Below, piece by piece: positions 34,188 through 43,909 of a DNA stretch of 46,004 nt (position 1 is its first letter; each line of letters begins with the position of its first letter). This DNA is from Syncephalastrum monosporum B8922 (lineage: Eukaryota; Mucoromycota; Mucoromycetes; Mucorales; Syncephalastraceae). The notes under the pieces are model-generated. The model was given only the letters and a program-made list of their open reading frames with translations. It was not told where the DNA came from and made no database searches. A program made the position numbers and the translations under genes. The DNA is taken from assembly GCA_000697355.1 (NCBI GenBank), contig JNEN01000781.1:1-46004 (forward strand), written 5' to 3'.

Positions 34188-35002
34188 TTATGACCGACTT
34201 TCGGCGATAATGTAAGATAAATTGGCTAAAGTGCAGAAGAAAAGAAAAGGAAAAAACGGATATGACACTTAATGCATATATATTTATGCAAGACTAGCTT
34301 ACCTTTCAACCAGAGCCAAGCCAGAGCAGCGAAGAGGGTATTATCGCTTTGTACGCGGGACTGATGAAGAAGTCTCTGGAGGAAGACGAGGTCATGCGTA
34401 TAATAAGGTGCTATATCCGACCAAAGTTTGAGAAGCTTGTATGAACAGTGCGGTTGATGTAGGTCGAGGAGAGTGGCGGGCCCTTTGTATAGGCCATGAA
34501 CGTCTTTCGAACGGAAACCGGCAGTGACGTGAAAGCACGAAGAGTGAAGTCCAAGCTGGCTCCTCAACCAAAGTCCAAACGGCCAATGCAGCACCGCGTA
34601 ATACGCTTCCGACGAGGCGTCCTGCACCCTGCCAAGGCCGAGATCGACGGGCAATGGCCATGTGTGTGCTTCGCCGTAGCGCGTCTGAATGTGCTTGACA
34701 AGTTCATCCACCATCTGAGCTCGCTTCTTTTTCTTGACCTTGGAGTCCACGCCGATGCGCTCAAGTGCTTGTGGCAGCTCGCGCGGATTAATGACAGTGA
34801 CGTGGAAGGTGCCTGGTCCATCTCGTCTATCTTTTTGTCGTATATAGGTCTCGGGGACCCGTCCACACTGCTGTGCGCGACTCCCAATGGTATCCACAAG
34901 CGGGCCATCGAGAGCGACATATCGAAACATATTGCGCAGGTAAATCACACGACTGGCTTCTTCCGTCATTCTTAGAGAAACTGCCTTCTTCTTTTTTGGC
35001 AT
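34188..35002 (-). CDS. 2H-phosphoesterase-like protein (Swiss Army Knife RNA-repair type)
   Basis: Two exons, 35002-34303 and 34225-34188, give 245 aa. Intron 34226-34302 (GTAAGC...CTTTAG) is in phase, and reading through it gives only a lysine- and aromatic-rich tail. Two HxT motifs are visible, FHVTVI (H67, T69) and FHVTAGF (H158, T160). This is the hallmark of the 2H fold, where the pair acts on 2'-3' or 2'-5' phosphodiester ends of RNA or on nucleotide products. Between them lie DLGLGRV and the YYAVLHWPFGLWLRSQLGL segment, and after them DVHGLYKG. The layout matches my memory of the fungal Swiss Army Knife 2H proteins; I could not run a profile search. The N-terminus MPKKKK is basic. Substrate unknown. 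Confidence 0.7.
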
Positions 35003-35689
35003 TCTTCTTCCCTTCTTTCCTTTCGAAACGGTAACAAAGCGAGATACTGCAATAGAACAAGATTAAATCATGTGACGGTTTGTTCCGCCATGAATTGACG
35101 TGGCACCGGGTTTGTTGTTTGAGGCAGACAACCCAGTTTTTTCTTTTTCTTTTTTTTTTCAAAAAAAGCTGAATTCACTGTCCACTTGCGTCACTGAACC
35201 GTGAGGAGTAGGGGAGAGGCATAGGAGGTTATTGTTACACTCAACCATCCTCGACCCTTGCGCTCAAAAACCCCCTTTTAAATAAGATTTGAGCAACAGC
35301 AAGCTGTCACATACCACTTCATCCTTTTTAGGCAACTAATTTTCTTTAAAAATCCATAAAACGCAGGCGGGGAAATAGCAACCGCCAAAAAATACACGAC
35401 TGAGATGGAGAAAAACCCTCGTCTGGTACAAATATGAAATACAGGTGAAAAGTTCATCCTTGGGTACAAAATATAAAATATAGGTTGAAAAAATCATCCT
35501 TTGGCTAATTAAGATATAAAAACTAGTGGTGCAATGAGCGTCCCAATGGAGAAGATCTCTTACTGCTGGACATACTGCACTCGTAGACACCTGTATTTCT
35601 GACTGGGAGTGGAAAAGCTGTCTTTTATGTCTTTTATTTATACGGAACTGCTCGTCGTAAAATATGTCCTCTTCTTGGAGGCAAGCATT
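35003..35689. other. AT-rich boundary stretch before the repeat region
   Basis: This 687-base stretch holds the promoter of the 2H-like gene at the left. The rest, especially 35280-35560, is AT-rich with short imperfect copies of a pattern near AAAATATAAAATATAGG and CATCCTT (35430-35510). No gene is supported. Confidence 0.4.
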
Positions 35690-36850
35690 GAAAACGATTA
35701 CAGAGTTCCTGATATACCCTTCCTGATATACCCTCTACAGCTATCTGCGGTCTCACTGGCAGCAGCGGCGGTGACTTGGTCCAAAGCTCTTGGTCGGTCT
35801 TGACAGACACCTTCTTCACCTTCCCCTTGAAATTGCCCCATACCTTTTCCGATCGGGTTCAAAAACGGCGAGTATGAGGTCATGAAGACCAGCTTATGCC
35901 CAGCGTCCTCCACCAGTTCTTCTTTCACCCGGTTGTGGATAGAGTAATTATCCAGGATCAGGTACTTGTCCGACATGCCCATTTCTTTCATGATTTCCCA
36001 GCAGGTCCTTGATAAAATCATTGAAGTGCGTGCCTGCGGTCCCGTGAGAATGGGCTGTCTTCCGCTTCTTGCTGCCCACAGTCTTGTCGTACATCAGCAC
36101 ATCAGAATATTGGGCGTGCTTGGACATAAGCAGGACACTGTCCACTGACATTGCCCCGATGATGCTGATTTGATGCTCGGATCGTTGGAAATCTCCACAA
36201 TGCAAGGAACTCCCTTCTTCGAGTAACTTTGCTTTCTGACGTGCTTCTTGCGAAATTCAGTTTCACCGACGATCATACAGCTCCTGAGGTAGTCCACGCC
36301 GTTTTGAATCCACTCGATGAAGTCCCTGCGTATGGTTTTGTTCCTCGGCATGTTGCGGGCTCCAGGGATGGTGCGCACTGTCTTGAGGCTGTATGCTAAA
36401 TCCCTGGTGGCATGGCGATGAACAGCAGACTGGCTGATGTGCAGACCTTCATGAGAGCCGAAGATCGTTATAAAGTTAATATCTATAATCAGCATAAAAG
36501 AATACTGACCTTAAAGCTATTCAAAGCTCTTGGTGAATATTCTCCAAAGTGCTCAGCGAGTTTGCCTGCAGGTACTATTCAATGAAAGCGGAATGTGCCT
36601 GGGCCAACTTCTGGTTTGGGCGCGCTTCTTGATTTGCCAGGCTAGCTTGAACCCAGGAAGAAGGCTCTGGTCAAGTCGGTGTCCTGGGCTGATCTTGTAA
36701 CACCAGTCATGATAGCAGCCTGGCTGATAGAAGCGCCTCCTTTCAACAAGTTGACGAACTTTCTGGCTTGCTTAGAGATTTACTGCTCTCTTGTCCACAC
36801 TAAATGCTCTGGCTCAATGGTATGGATAGGCAACTCATCTCGCTGAGCAG
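35690..36850 (-). pseudogene. Decayed Tc1/mariner (IS630-type) transposase
   Basis: Translation of the minus strand gives pieces of one transposase in different frames. A helix-turn-helix (KFVNLLKGGASISQAAIMTG, about 36700-36790) is followed by a linker with NKTIRRDFIEWIQNGVDYL (about 36290-36350). Then come ISIIGAMSVDSVLLMS (about 36120-36170) and LILDNYSIHN (about 35930-35960), then YSPFLNPIGKGMGQF (about 35835-35880). The frame changes near 36170 and again near 36015. The third catalytic acid, expected after NPI, is replaced by Gly. The element is therefore dead. Its terminal inverted repeats were not located. Confidence 0.8.
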
Positions 36851-36915
36851 CAAATCCTCCTGGCTTTGAGGTTCAACTAGCTAAATAGGATCAGGCAATT
36901 TCCTGATGCGGTAAA

Positions 36916-37302
36916 TTGTGTGGACGGCTTTCTCCACTGGATGAGCAGGCTCACATGGCTCTTCCCGCTTCTCCACACTCTGGGTCCTTGCCCGACCCCA
37001 CCCCATCCCCTCTACCTGGCACCCCCGTCGACCACACCCCTCCCAATGGTTCGCCTATTTCGCCAAACGCACCTACCCCACCGACCCCAGCCGATCTATG
37101 GCAAAGCTTTCGCCACCACGCACGTACAGCACCTGCCCAGCGCGAAACCGTATACCGCGACACAGCGGCACAGGCCGCCCCCGATCGTATTCGTGCAGAG
37201 AAGATCTGGGTTCGCTCAGCCGAAGCGAACAGCGCCGTTTTCAACATCGCGGCTCACCACAGCATGACGCCAGCGAGATGCAAAGAGAAATGTGACAGGT
37301 AA
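36916..37302 (+). other. Pro/Thr-rich ORF fragment ending in an LTR remnant
   Basis: Open frame of 128 aa with a Pro-rich start and a second half (ADLWQSFRHHARTAPAQRET, then AEKIWVRSAEANSAVF) that has the look of a retroelement ORF1/gag N-terminus. The GC content is higher than in the flanks. The frame ends only because it runs into the LTR-like sequence at 37284. It is probably a broken piece of a mobile element; I cannot name the family. Confidence 0.4.
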
Positions 37303-37730
37303 AAAGGGACAAGAGAGTAAGTGAGACTGAACTTATATTAAGTTGAGTATAATATGATCTGTCTACGTCTAGTTATTAGGAAGTCTTTTATAGACTTCAA
37401 TATGTTTCATGCAGCTGAGAAAAGAGAACCAGTAATAAGATAATAAAATATTTTCATCAGGGACGGTGTGATGTAGGCAAAGTAGAAGTGCTGGTGGTGG
37501 TGTAGTAACAGGTAACAGGAAAGTACGTGAGACTGGTCTTTACTCGTGGGAAAAGTGAAAGAGAAAGATCTAGATGCTCTATCCGATTATAATCTAATAA
37601 CAGATTTGAGAGAGAGGACGGAGTGACCAGAACCAGTTCAGTGTGACGTTATGATAGAATTGTACTTCATACAGGTTGTACTTGTACTAGGCGGTGATTG
37701 TAATAATAGTGATGGAGTAAAGGTGTTCAT
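37284..37730 (-). mobile_element. Ty3/gypsy LTR remnant (copy D)
   Basis: The stretch 37284-37364 is repeated at 37741-37821, 457 bases away. The stretch 37426-37459 is identical to 45352-45385 in the LTR at the right end of the window. Its other end does not show the TTACCACA terminus of the intact LTRs, so it is partial. Orientation follows from the LTRs at 43312 and 45180. Confidence 0.6.
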
Positions 37731-37821
37731 TGAGATATAGAGAGAAATGTGACAGGTAAAAAGGAAATGAGAATAAGTGAGACTGAACTTATATTAAAGT
37801 TGAGTATGATATGATCTGTCT
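37731..37821 (-). mobile_element. LTR fragment (copy C) cut by a LINE 3' end
   Basis: It begins with TGAGATATAG, the same terminus as the LTRs at 43312 and 45180, and continues with about 80 bases nearly identical to 37284-37364. It stops abruptly at an 11-base T run (37821-37831), which is the poly(A) tail of the adjoining minus-strand LINE. Confidence 0.65.
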
Positions 37822-38960
37822 TTTTTTTTTTGTAGAAAGAGTTTATTGGACGCCGCATATTGCGTGCGTTTAGGGAATTCCAAAAAAATTAACCGCGGCT
37901 GGGGAGAGAGGATTCTCGTCGAGATCGGTGGATTGAAAGCAGGGCTAGAGCTGCCACTCGGGCAGGAACAAAAGGAGTATCGTTGAAAATGAAGTCCCAA
38001 TGTGCGCGCCAGATGGCGGTAATAGCACATGCAACAAAGACGTGGAATGTGAGTGGGGAGAGAGAAGGGATTGGGGAGGGTGGGTGATGCGGAGGGAAGG
38101 TGGAGACGTGTGCGAAGGTGAGGGGAGTAGATGGTATGAGGCATCGTGATGCTAGAGCGCGCCAGACGGCGGTCTTGGAAGGGCACTCTCATAGAAAGGG
38201 CGATCATCTTCGAGCTGGGAGCAGAGGAGGCAGTTGGGCGAAGGTATGTGGGTGGGCATGATGGAGTGAAGGCGTGATCGACTGGGTAGGCGGTTATGTA
38301 GAATGCGATATAGGATTGTGAGTGCTCTGGCTGGGGCATCACTGGTCCAAAAAGTGTGCCAATGATGAGGCGAGGCGGTGGGATAGGTGTTTGGTAGGTC
38401 ATTGAGTGCGGGCAATTGGGCGAGCCGAAAGGCCTTGCGCGTTAGGGACGCGAGCGGCAGGCCTTGTCTGGTGGAGTGGTGAAGCAAAGTGTGTACGTGA
38501 TCGGTTGTGGCCGGTGGTGTCCGGGACCCAATGAGCCGCTGAAAGAAAGGTTTGAGGCGCCAAGCGCCGACTCGAGGGGTAGTGTCACGTATGAAGGCTT
38601 GCGAGCGTGTTCTAGGGTTTGGTCTGTCGAGAATAAAAGTTCGATGGAGTTGTCCTGACGCTGAGTCCAAATGATAGACATCTGCGACAGTCAAAAATCT
38701 CCAATCTGGTCGTGGACGATGAGGTGAGGATGGCAAACGGGTGACTACGTTGGCGAGGGGTAACTGCAGGGCTGTTAGCGCGCTCAGACTATTCCAATTA
38801 ACCTGAAGTTGGAGAGTGTCGACAGCACGAAAAAAGGAACGGAAATGGCCGAGAGGGAGAAGTGAGGGCGAGCCTCGCCGGTGCGGAAAAAGTATGGGAA
38901 TGAGTGGATCGGAAGCTCGCGAAAAGTATATCACGTTAAAAAATTTGTGCGGTGATCCTC
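37822..38960 (-). pseudogene. Non-LTR retrotransposon (LINE), 5'-truncated 3' end with poly(A)
   Basis: On the minus strand a long frame from about 38960 to 38190 encodes the C-terminal end of a LINE reverse transcriptase ORF. It includes ALTILYRILHNRLPSRSRLH and a zinc-knuckle beginning, CLLCSQLEDDRPF. The frame is then lost. The continuation (HVFVAC...IWRAHWDFIFND, PARVAALALLSIHRSRRES) is in another frame from about 38045 downward, with stops. The sequence ends in a poly(A) run, seen as 11 T on the plus strand (37821-37831). The reverse transcriptase catalytic domain itself is absent, so this is a 5'-truncated, frameshifted copy. Confidence 0.75.
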
Positions 38961-38974
38961 GGTTCAAATCTGTG

Positions 38975-39113
38975 GATTGCGGTTCCAAACCGCAATCAAC
39001 CGAAATTCACAGAAATTAACCGCTTTTGACAGCGAAAAAGGTGGTGAGTTTCGGTTATTATCGGTGGTTGGTGTTCATCCGTTATTTGCGGTTCGTTTCT
39101 GTTAATGTCGGTT
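38975..39113. repeat. Foldback sequence: nested inverted repeats
   Basis: Two inverted repeats share this segment. The first, 38975-38984 and 38988-38997, is a perfect 10-base pair of arms (GATTGCGGTT / AACCGCAATC) with a 3-base loop. The second, 38998-39023 and 39088-39113, has 26-base arms with four mismatches. The whole is rich in GCGGTT/AACCG words. It may be a small MITE-like or foldback element. Confidence 0.75.
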
Positions 39114-39294
39114 ATGGACCTTAAGCAACAGTGGAATTCTGCGGCGATCGTCGGTTCTCATGCCGGTAATACATCTCCATCATTTGCGATCTATTAGTGT
39201 ATGTATAGCAAGGACGCCAAATAGGCTGTTTCATCACTTATTGAACGGGTTCTGTAGTGCTGAAGCTATTTGTATATAGGAGTACTGCTTTTAT

Positions 39295-42200
39295 TTAAAG
39301 TCTATTTGCATTGCCAAGCATACTTTGTCCTTTCCACATGTCAGGATACACGTAATAGAAACGCTTGTCATTCGTAGGTGATGGAATGACTGCTGCTGGT
39401 GACGCGATCTCGGATACATCGCATACATAATAGCGATCGGATCCGCCATAAACTGTTCTACCGAATGGGTAACCGTGGGCGGTTAATCGGCTGTGTGGAT
39501 CGAGATTCACCAAAGAGAGTATGCGAGTATCCGCTGTTGTGATACTTCCCGTTAGTACATGAAAGTATACACTCAAGGTGCCCGTAAACAAGCATTGTAA
39601 TCACTCATGTAGAATAGGGGAAGTGGGTACTCGAAATCAGACGTAGAAGTCAAGTGAGACTGAAAGATCCCTCTTTATTTGCTAGCACTTCCACCCTGGT
39701 TATATAGAAATTTATGATTCCTCTTATTAACCTTGTATCCAGTGTTGTCACACTAAAACTGATATCCTCCAGGCATATGTGTATTTAGCCTATGTGTGGG
39801 AAGCTCTAGGTGTAACAAGAACGGATCTCGGAACGTAAGTCAAATAGCTGTGGAGCCATCAGGCATGGATTAGCTATGTCTATGACAACTCACACATGTA
39901 ACGATGACTGAAAAACAAGACCGCCTCGCCGAAGAAGTCCATTGGCTCGCTCTTGGATTCGCTTGTCAGTCCACCATACGCATTCTTGTCCACTGGCAGT
40001 TTCAGTTTCAAGAATGTTCCTTTGTTATGGGAATGTACAGGAAGCCTGCAATCGTAAACTGTTTTATCCTTGAAGAGGCGTTTGGCGACAGTGATTTTGG
40101 TGTTCAGTGGAGGAAGCGAGCTCGCTTTCAAGTTCCGTACACGACCCCAGAAGTTGCGGGTGTGGTGCATCAGCTTGTAAGCAGCAAAGTTATCCATCGT
40201 TGTCTCAGACATGTGAGGTGGCCATAGTTCAGGGGAGTCGGCTGCCTCGGCCACAAAGAAAGCCCTGCTGGGCCTGATGCTTGTATCGTTGTCGTCATCC
40301 TCGTTGATCATGATTTCTTGCTCGTTGGTCCGCTTGTGAAACCGACTCGCTGCCACCATCTGCAACTGATTGCCAGCGTTAACTGCAGGATCCTTTGTCG
40401 ACTTGATGAGCTTGTCAAATAGGCCAACCGCACGCTCCATGCAACGCGCTCCATAACCTCGCATTGGGCCGTACTGACGCAAGATTTTAGGCACATGGCG
40501 TAGATAGTGAAAGTCAACCGTGTAGAGGTTACGAGGGAGTTTGTTGCGCGCGAATTCATGCCATTCTTGAGTCGCCCTAAAGTGTATATCAATATATAAT
40601 AACAAACGTAAGTTAGATTACTTTTTACTTGCCTTTCGATCGTTTTAATGTACTCCTCCGTTACTTTCCACGAAAGAGCTAGTGAACAAACTTTAACGAG
40701 TGATGCGAGCGCTTTGATTGCTTCCACAGGACAGTCGGCAGCCTCAAGTTGGTCAATGACGATTGTAGGAACCGCATAAACAAGCAAGTCGATGTAATCA
40801 ACAGCTCGTGCAGACTTTGTGTTCGTGAAGACGTCTGGCAAAAGCAGGTATATAATTGAGTGGATGTTACATGTATGTAAGAATATAATAGACTATACCT
40901 TTTAGCTTCCCGTCAAATCCCCCTGGCCATGTCGACCCGCCTATGCTGAGCGCCTTGGTTAGTGCTGTTCTCTGGGGTTTGTTGAGGTAATACGGAGCAT
41001 GGAGTATTGGGTTCGAAATCATTGCAAAAAGGCTCGGACTGATGTTGCACCCAAACAAATGCATTTCGTCGAGGCCAAAATAAAATGGTCCGGAAAAAGC
41101 TGCAAGTGCTGAGAAAGGGCTTGCCGATTTCAAGTTGTGCTTCTAATCATGACCGGCAGGATATTGCTGTGAGTAACATACGTGTCAAAATTCGAGGGGT
41201 AAAAGTACCTTATCACCCGTTCTGAAGTCTTCCTTTAGGCGTAATGGATCGAGATCCTCTCTGCCTGGGAAATATCGCCCATATCCGGCACGCGCGTTGG
41301 TAGTCCCGGTGTTGGGGTCACGGCGGCTTTCAGATTTCGGGCTCTCCAAACGCAGCGATTCGATGAGACAGATGCGGCAACCTGCAAAGTATAAGTTTGT
41401 TATAATATATTTCTAGACTTACGCCGAAGTACTCTTACCGAAACGCGACATATGACCATCATGATGGCATAGCGACGCGCACCCAGGGATATCCCCTGTG
41501 GCCATAACGAGATGAGCCTTGTATGTCCTTTGTTCCCCATCGTCGCAAATCACATCCAGTCCAGCTGTCTCCAAATGCTGCATTTCTTCTATCAATGGTT
41601 GCAGAAATGAGTCCAGGTCACCCGCACGTGATGCCGTAGGGATTATTGCGATCTGAAGCATGTTTTCATCTTTGTAGCTGATAAAAAAATTAATAGTTAT
41701 ACCATTAGAGTTATCAGGCATTGTTTCCTTCCAAATTCCCCATACGAATATAAGACTTACAGCATATCATCAGGCAAATTCATGATAACTATGTGCACAA
41801 TGGTCATGGATACGACGCTGTGGATGAAAGGCTGGAACCCGTCACAGTATAGGACAAGTACCAGGTCTTGATCTCCCCAACCTTTTTCCTTGACTACTGC
41901 AGCGTCAAACACATTTTGCAACTCATCGGAAAACGTAGCCTTGTTGCGTAGGAGTTCTCGAGTTTTCGAGTGAGCAATGAACGTCGCGAGTTGATCGGAT
42001 AGTGGCAGATACAGCATTGTTGCGTATGGCTCCTTCTTTGCGGCACACCTGCCGACTCTCGATACCTTGGAGAATTGCATAGGTCGTTTGGTCACCTTGT
42101 GAGTTCGTCTTCATCACGATACAAGTGACATCCGTTTCTGCATATGTCGTATAAGCGTTTTTCCACTGGGTGCATGTTTTTGAGCAGATTTTCTGTCTTG

Positions 42201-42917
42201 AAAAGCGAGAGAATCTTGTGGAAGTGATCGCCAGCTGGATTTAGAACAATGATTTAGTATCAATATATGCCCCATGACGACGGAAACATTATTACCGTCA
42301 TCCTGACGAGAAACGGTCGTTATGGCGTCGTTTGCCCATGTTTCCAGAGCTTTGTAGCAAGCATCAGGCAGATGGAATTGGTTTTTGATTTGAAGCAATT
42401 GTATGCTCATGATTTCCGACGGAGACAGCTTTCGTCCTCCTATGTGGTCCATGCGCAAAAGTCTGGGTTGCTCGCTTGTTCGTTTCATAGGACTTGCTAC
42501 TTCTTCGACGGTGCTCAGCTGGTTGCTGCTTTGCTCATTCTCAACTGGACATATAAACTGCGATGGATCGTCCACGAATTCATCAAAGTTATCTCCAAAG
42601 AAAAAGCCGTCTTCAAGTGCTCCAGGCAGTGGAGGTGAAGCAGAGCACACTGGTGGTATAGAGAGCTCTTCTGTCGGTATGGGTGACGATGGCGCATACA
42701 AGGACTGTGTTTGCGGATGAGATGACCCAGCTACATCGCCTGGCATGTCTATAGTCGACACTTTTCGGGTTGACCCTGGGGTCCTGGCAGCTGGACCTGA
42801 GGAGAGCTTCAAGCGTTTGAAAGCTGGTTCAACAAACCGCTCCTCATAACACTTGCGCTTGTGTTCAGCAAAAGCCCTTCTCGTCGGCACCAAGTTGCAA
42901 TATGGACACTGTGGCAT
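39295..42917 (-). CDS. tnp2-type (CACTA-like) DDE transposase
   Basis: Nine inferred exons: 42917-42296, 42234-42096, 42057-41761, 41677-41439, 41381-41209, 41142-40899, 40834-40633, 40576-39896 and 39571-39295; about 957 aa without stops or frameshifts. It opens with a zinc-binding CPYCN...HKRKC motif. The Transposase_21 core follows: LVLYCDGFQPF, FLQPLIEEMQHL, then HLVMATGDIPGCASLCHHDG and FGCRIC. FGLDEMHLFGC and a DUF4218-like block come next (HYLRHVPKILRQYGPMRGYG, ERAVGLFDKLIKS). The tail has the late motif FYYVYPDMW. Seven of the eight introns are GT-AG. Intron 7 (40577-40632) has a GC donor, GCAAGT. The last intron (about 324 bases) contains an LTR fragment, and its left border is the least certain junction. 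Terminal inverted repeats were not found. Confidence 0.85.
39608..39752 (-). mobile_element. LTR-like fragment inside the last tnp2 intron
   Basis: The 145-base stretch begins TGTAGAATA and ends TTGTCACA on the plus strand (TG...CA). On the minus strand it is preceded by CCTGGAGGATATC, which resembles the CCTGGA(A/G)GGGGG polypurine tracts before the two intact LTRs. A TATATAA lies inside. It shares AAGTGAGACTGAA with the other LTRs. No target duplication is visible, so it is a truncated end of an element. Confidence 0.5.
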
Positions 42918-43069
42918 GGATGAAGATGGTTCACGTACACTTCACATGGTTTACTGCGTATTTATTCATAAATTAGTATACGCCATGATGAAACATAGGG
43001 GTCAGGCGCTACAACATGCCCCAGCAGTGCGAGTAAACAAATAAAACTTCTCTTCCCGCAACTGAACAA

Positions 43070-43321
43070 ATGCCCCCAAAGACAACAGCTCAACAAGATC
43101 TCCAAGAGATTAAGCGGCAGCTAACCAGTGTTGCAAAGGATCAAGCCACGCTTTATGAGGCGCAGGATGAACTAGCAACGCTTGTCTCAAGTCTGAAGGA
43201 GGAGGCCGCCAAGATCAAAGAGGATACTGCCAAGATCATGTCGGCTGTAGAAGAATTGCGCGCCCTGCAGACGAGCACATCGTCATCGGGGGCAGATTCC
43301 AACAGCCAAAGTGAGATATAG
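43070..43321 (+). CDS. Short coiled-coil protein, divergent from the transposase, 3' end replaced by LTR
   Basis: 83 aa, starting MPPKTTAQQDLQEIKRQLTS and continuing with heptad-like Leu/Ala/Ile spacing (LATLVSSLKEEAAKIKEDTA) into a Ser-rich tail. It begins 152 bases from the transposase start on the other strand. Codons up to 43311 are its own; the last T of an AGT codon plus GAG ATA TAG come from the LTR that begins at 43312. The true protein may thus be longer. It could be a second gene of the same transposon or an unrelated host ORF. No family recognised. Confidence 0.5.
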   Translation: MPPKTTAQQDLQEIKRQLTSVAKDQATLYEAQDELATLVSSLKEEAAKIKEDTAKIMSAVEELRALQTSTSSSGADSNSQSEI

Positions 43322-43861
43322 GGTAGGTAAGATAGAAAATGAAGAGAGGAAAAATAAAGGTAACAGAAATAAGTCTGTGAGAATGTGTGTAGGTTGTTTA
43401 TAAAGATAGTTGAACTTGTCTTCTGAACTAATGCTACTTGGGTTCTATCTTCTACCCTTTATATACACTTCTTGGATATTATATTCAGATGCCGTTATCC
43501 GATGTTCGGTCTTGTACGAACCAATCGGTTATTAAGTGCGTAATGCGGGTATTTCTGGATTGAGCCAGGCCATGGTCCTTTTACCATGTCTCATAATGAG
43601 CACCAATGTTATTGACGTGTCAGATCATATCATCATTGCCAAGTCCAGTGAGACCTACTAATTCAGGTACAGCTCAGGTGCTAATATTATAACAGGTCCC
43701 GACATCACTTAGTGTGGGCACTAGGCTAATAGCGGATATCTCAGACATCCTTGTCTCGGCAATACTTTGTCACTTTGTTCTGGACAATATGTCTCGGTAT
43801 TATTATTAAGCAGTATAGACTGAGAGTAACCGTTCTAAGACTAAGGGTGACATTTACCACA
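43312..43861 (-). mobile_element. 3' LTR of chromovirus copy B
   Basis: A 550-base LTR with TG...CA ends on both strands: TGAGATATAG at 43312 and TTACCACA ending at 43861. On the minus strand it is preceded by a polypurine tract (CCTGGAAGGGGG), as expected directly upstream of a 3' LTR. Only this LTR of copy B is inside the window; the other lies to the right of copy A. Confidence 0.75.
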
Positions 43862-43909
43862 TTACCCCCTTCCAGGCTGCGAACTATCTTTTAGCTGCAC
43901 CTGTAGTAA

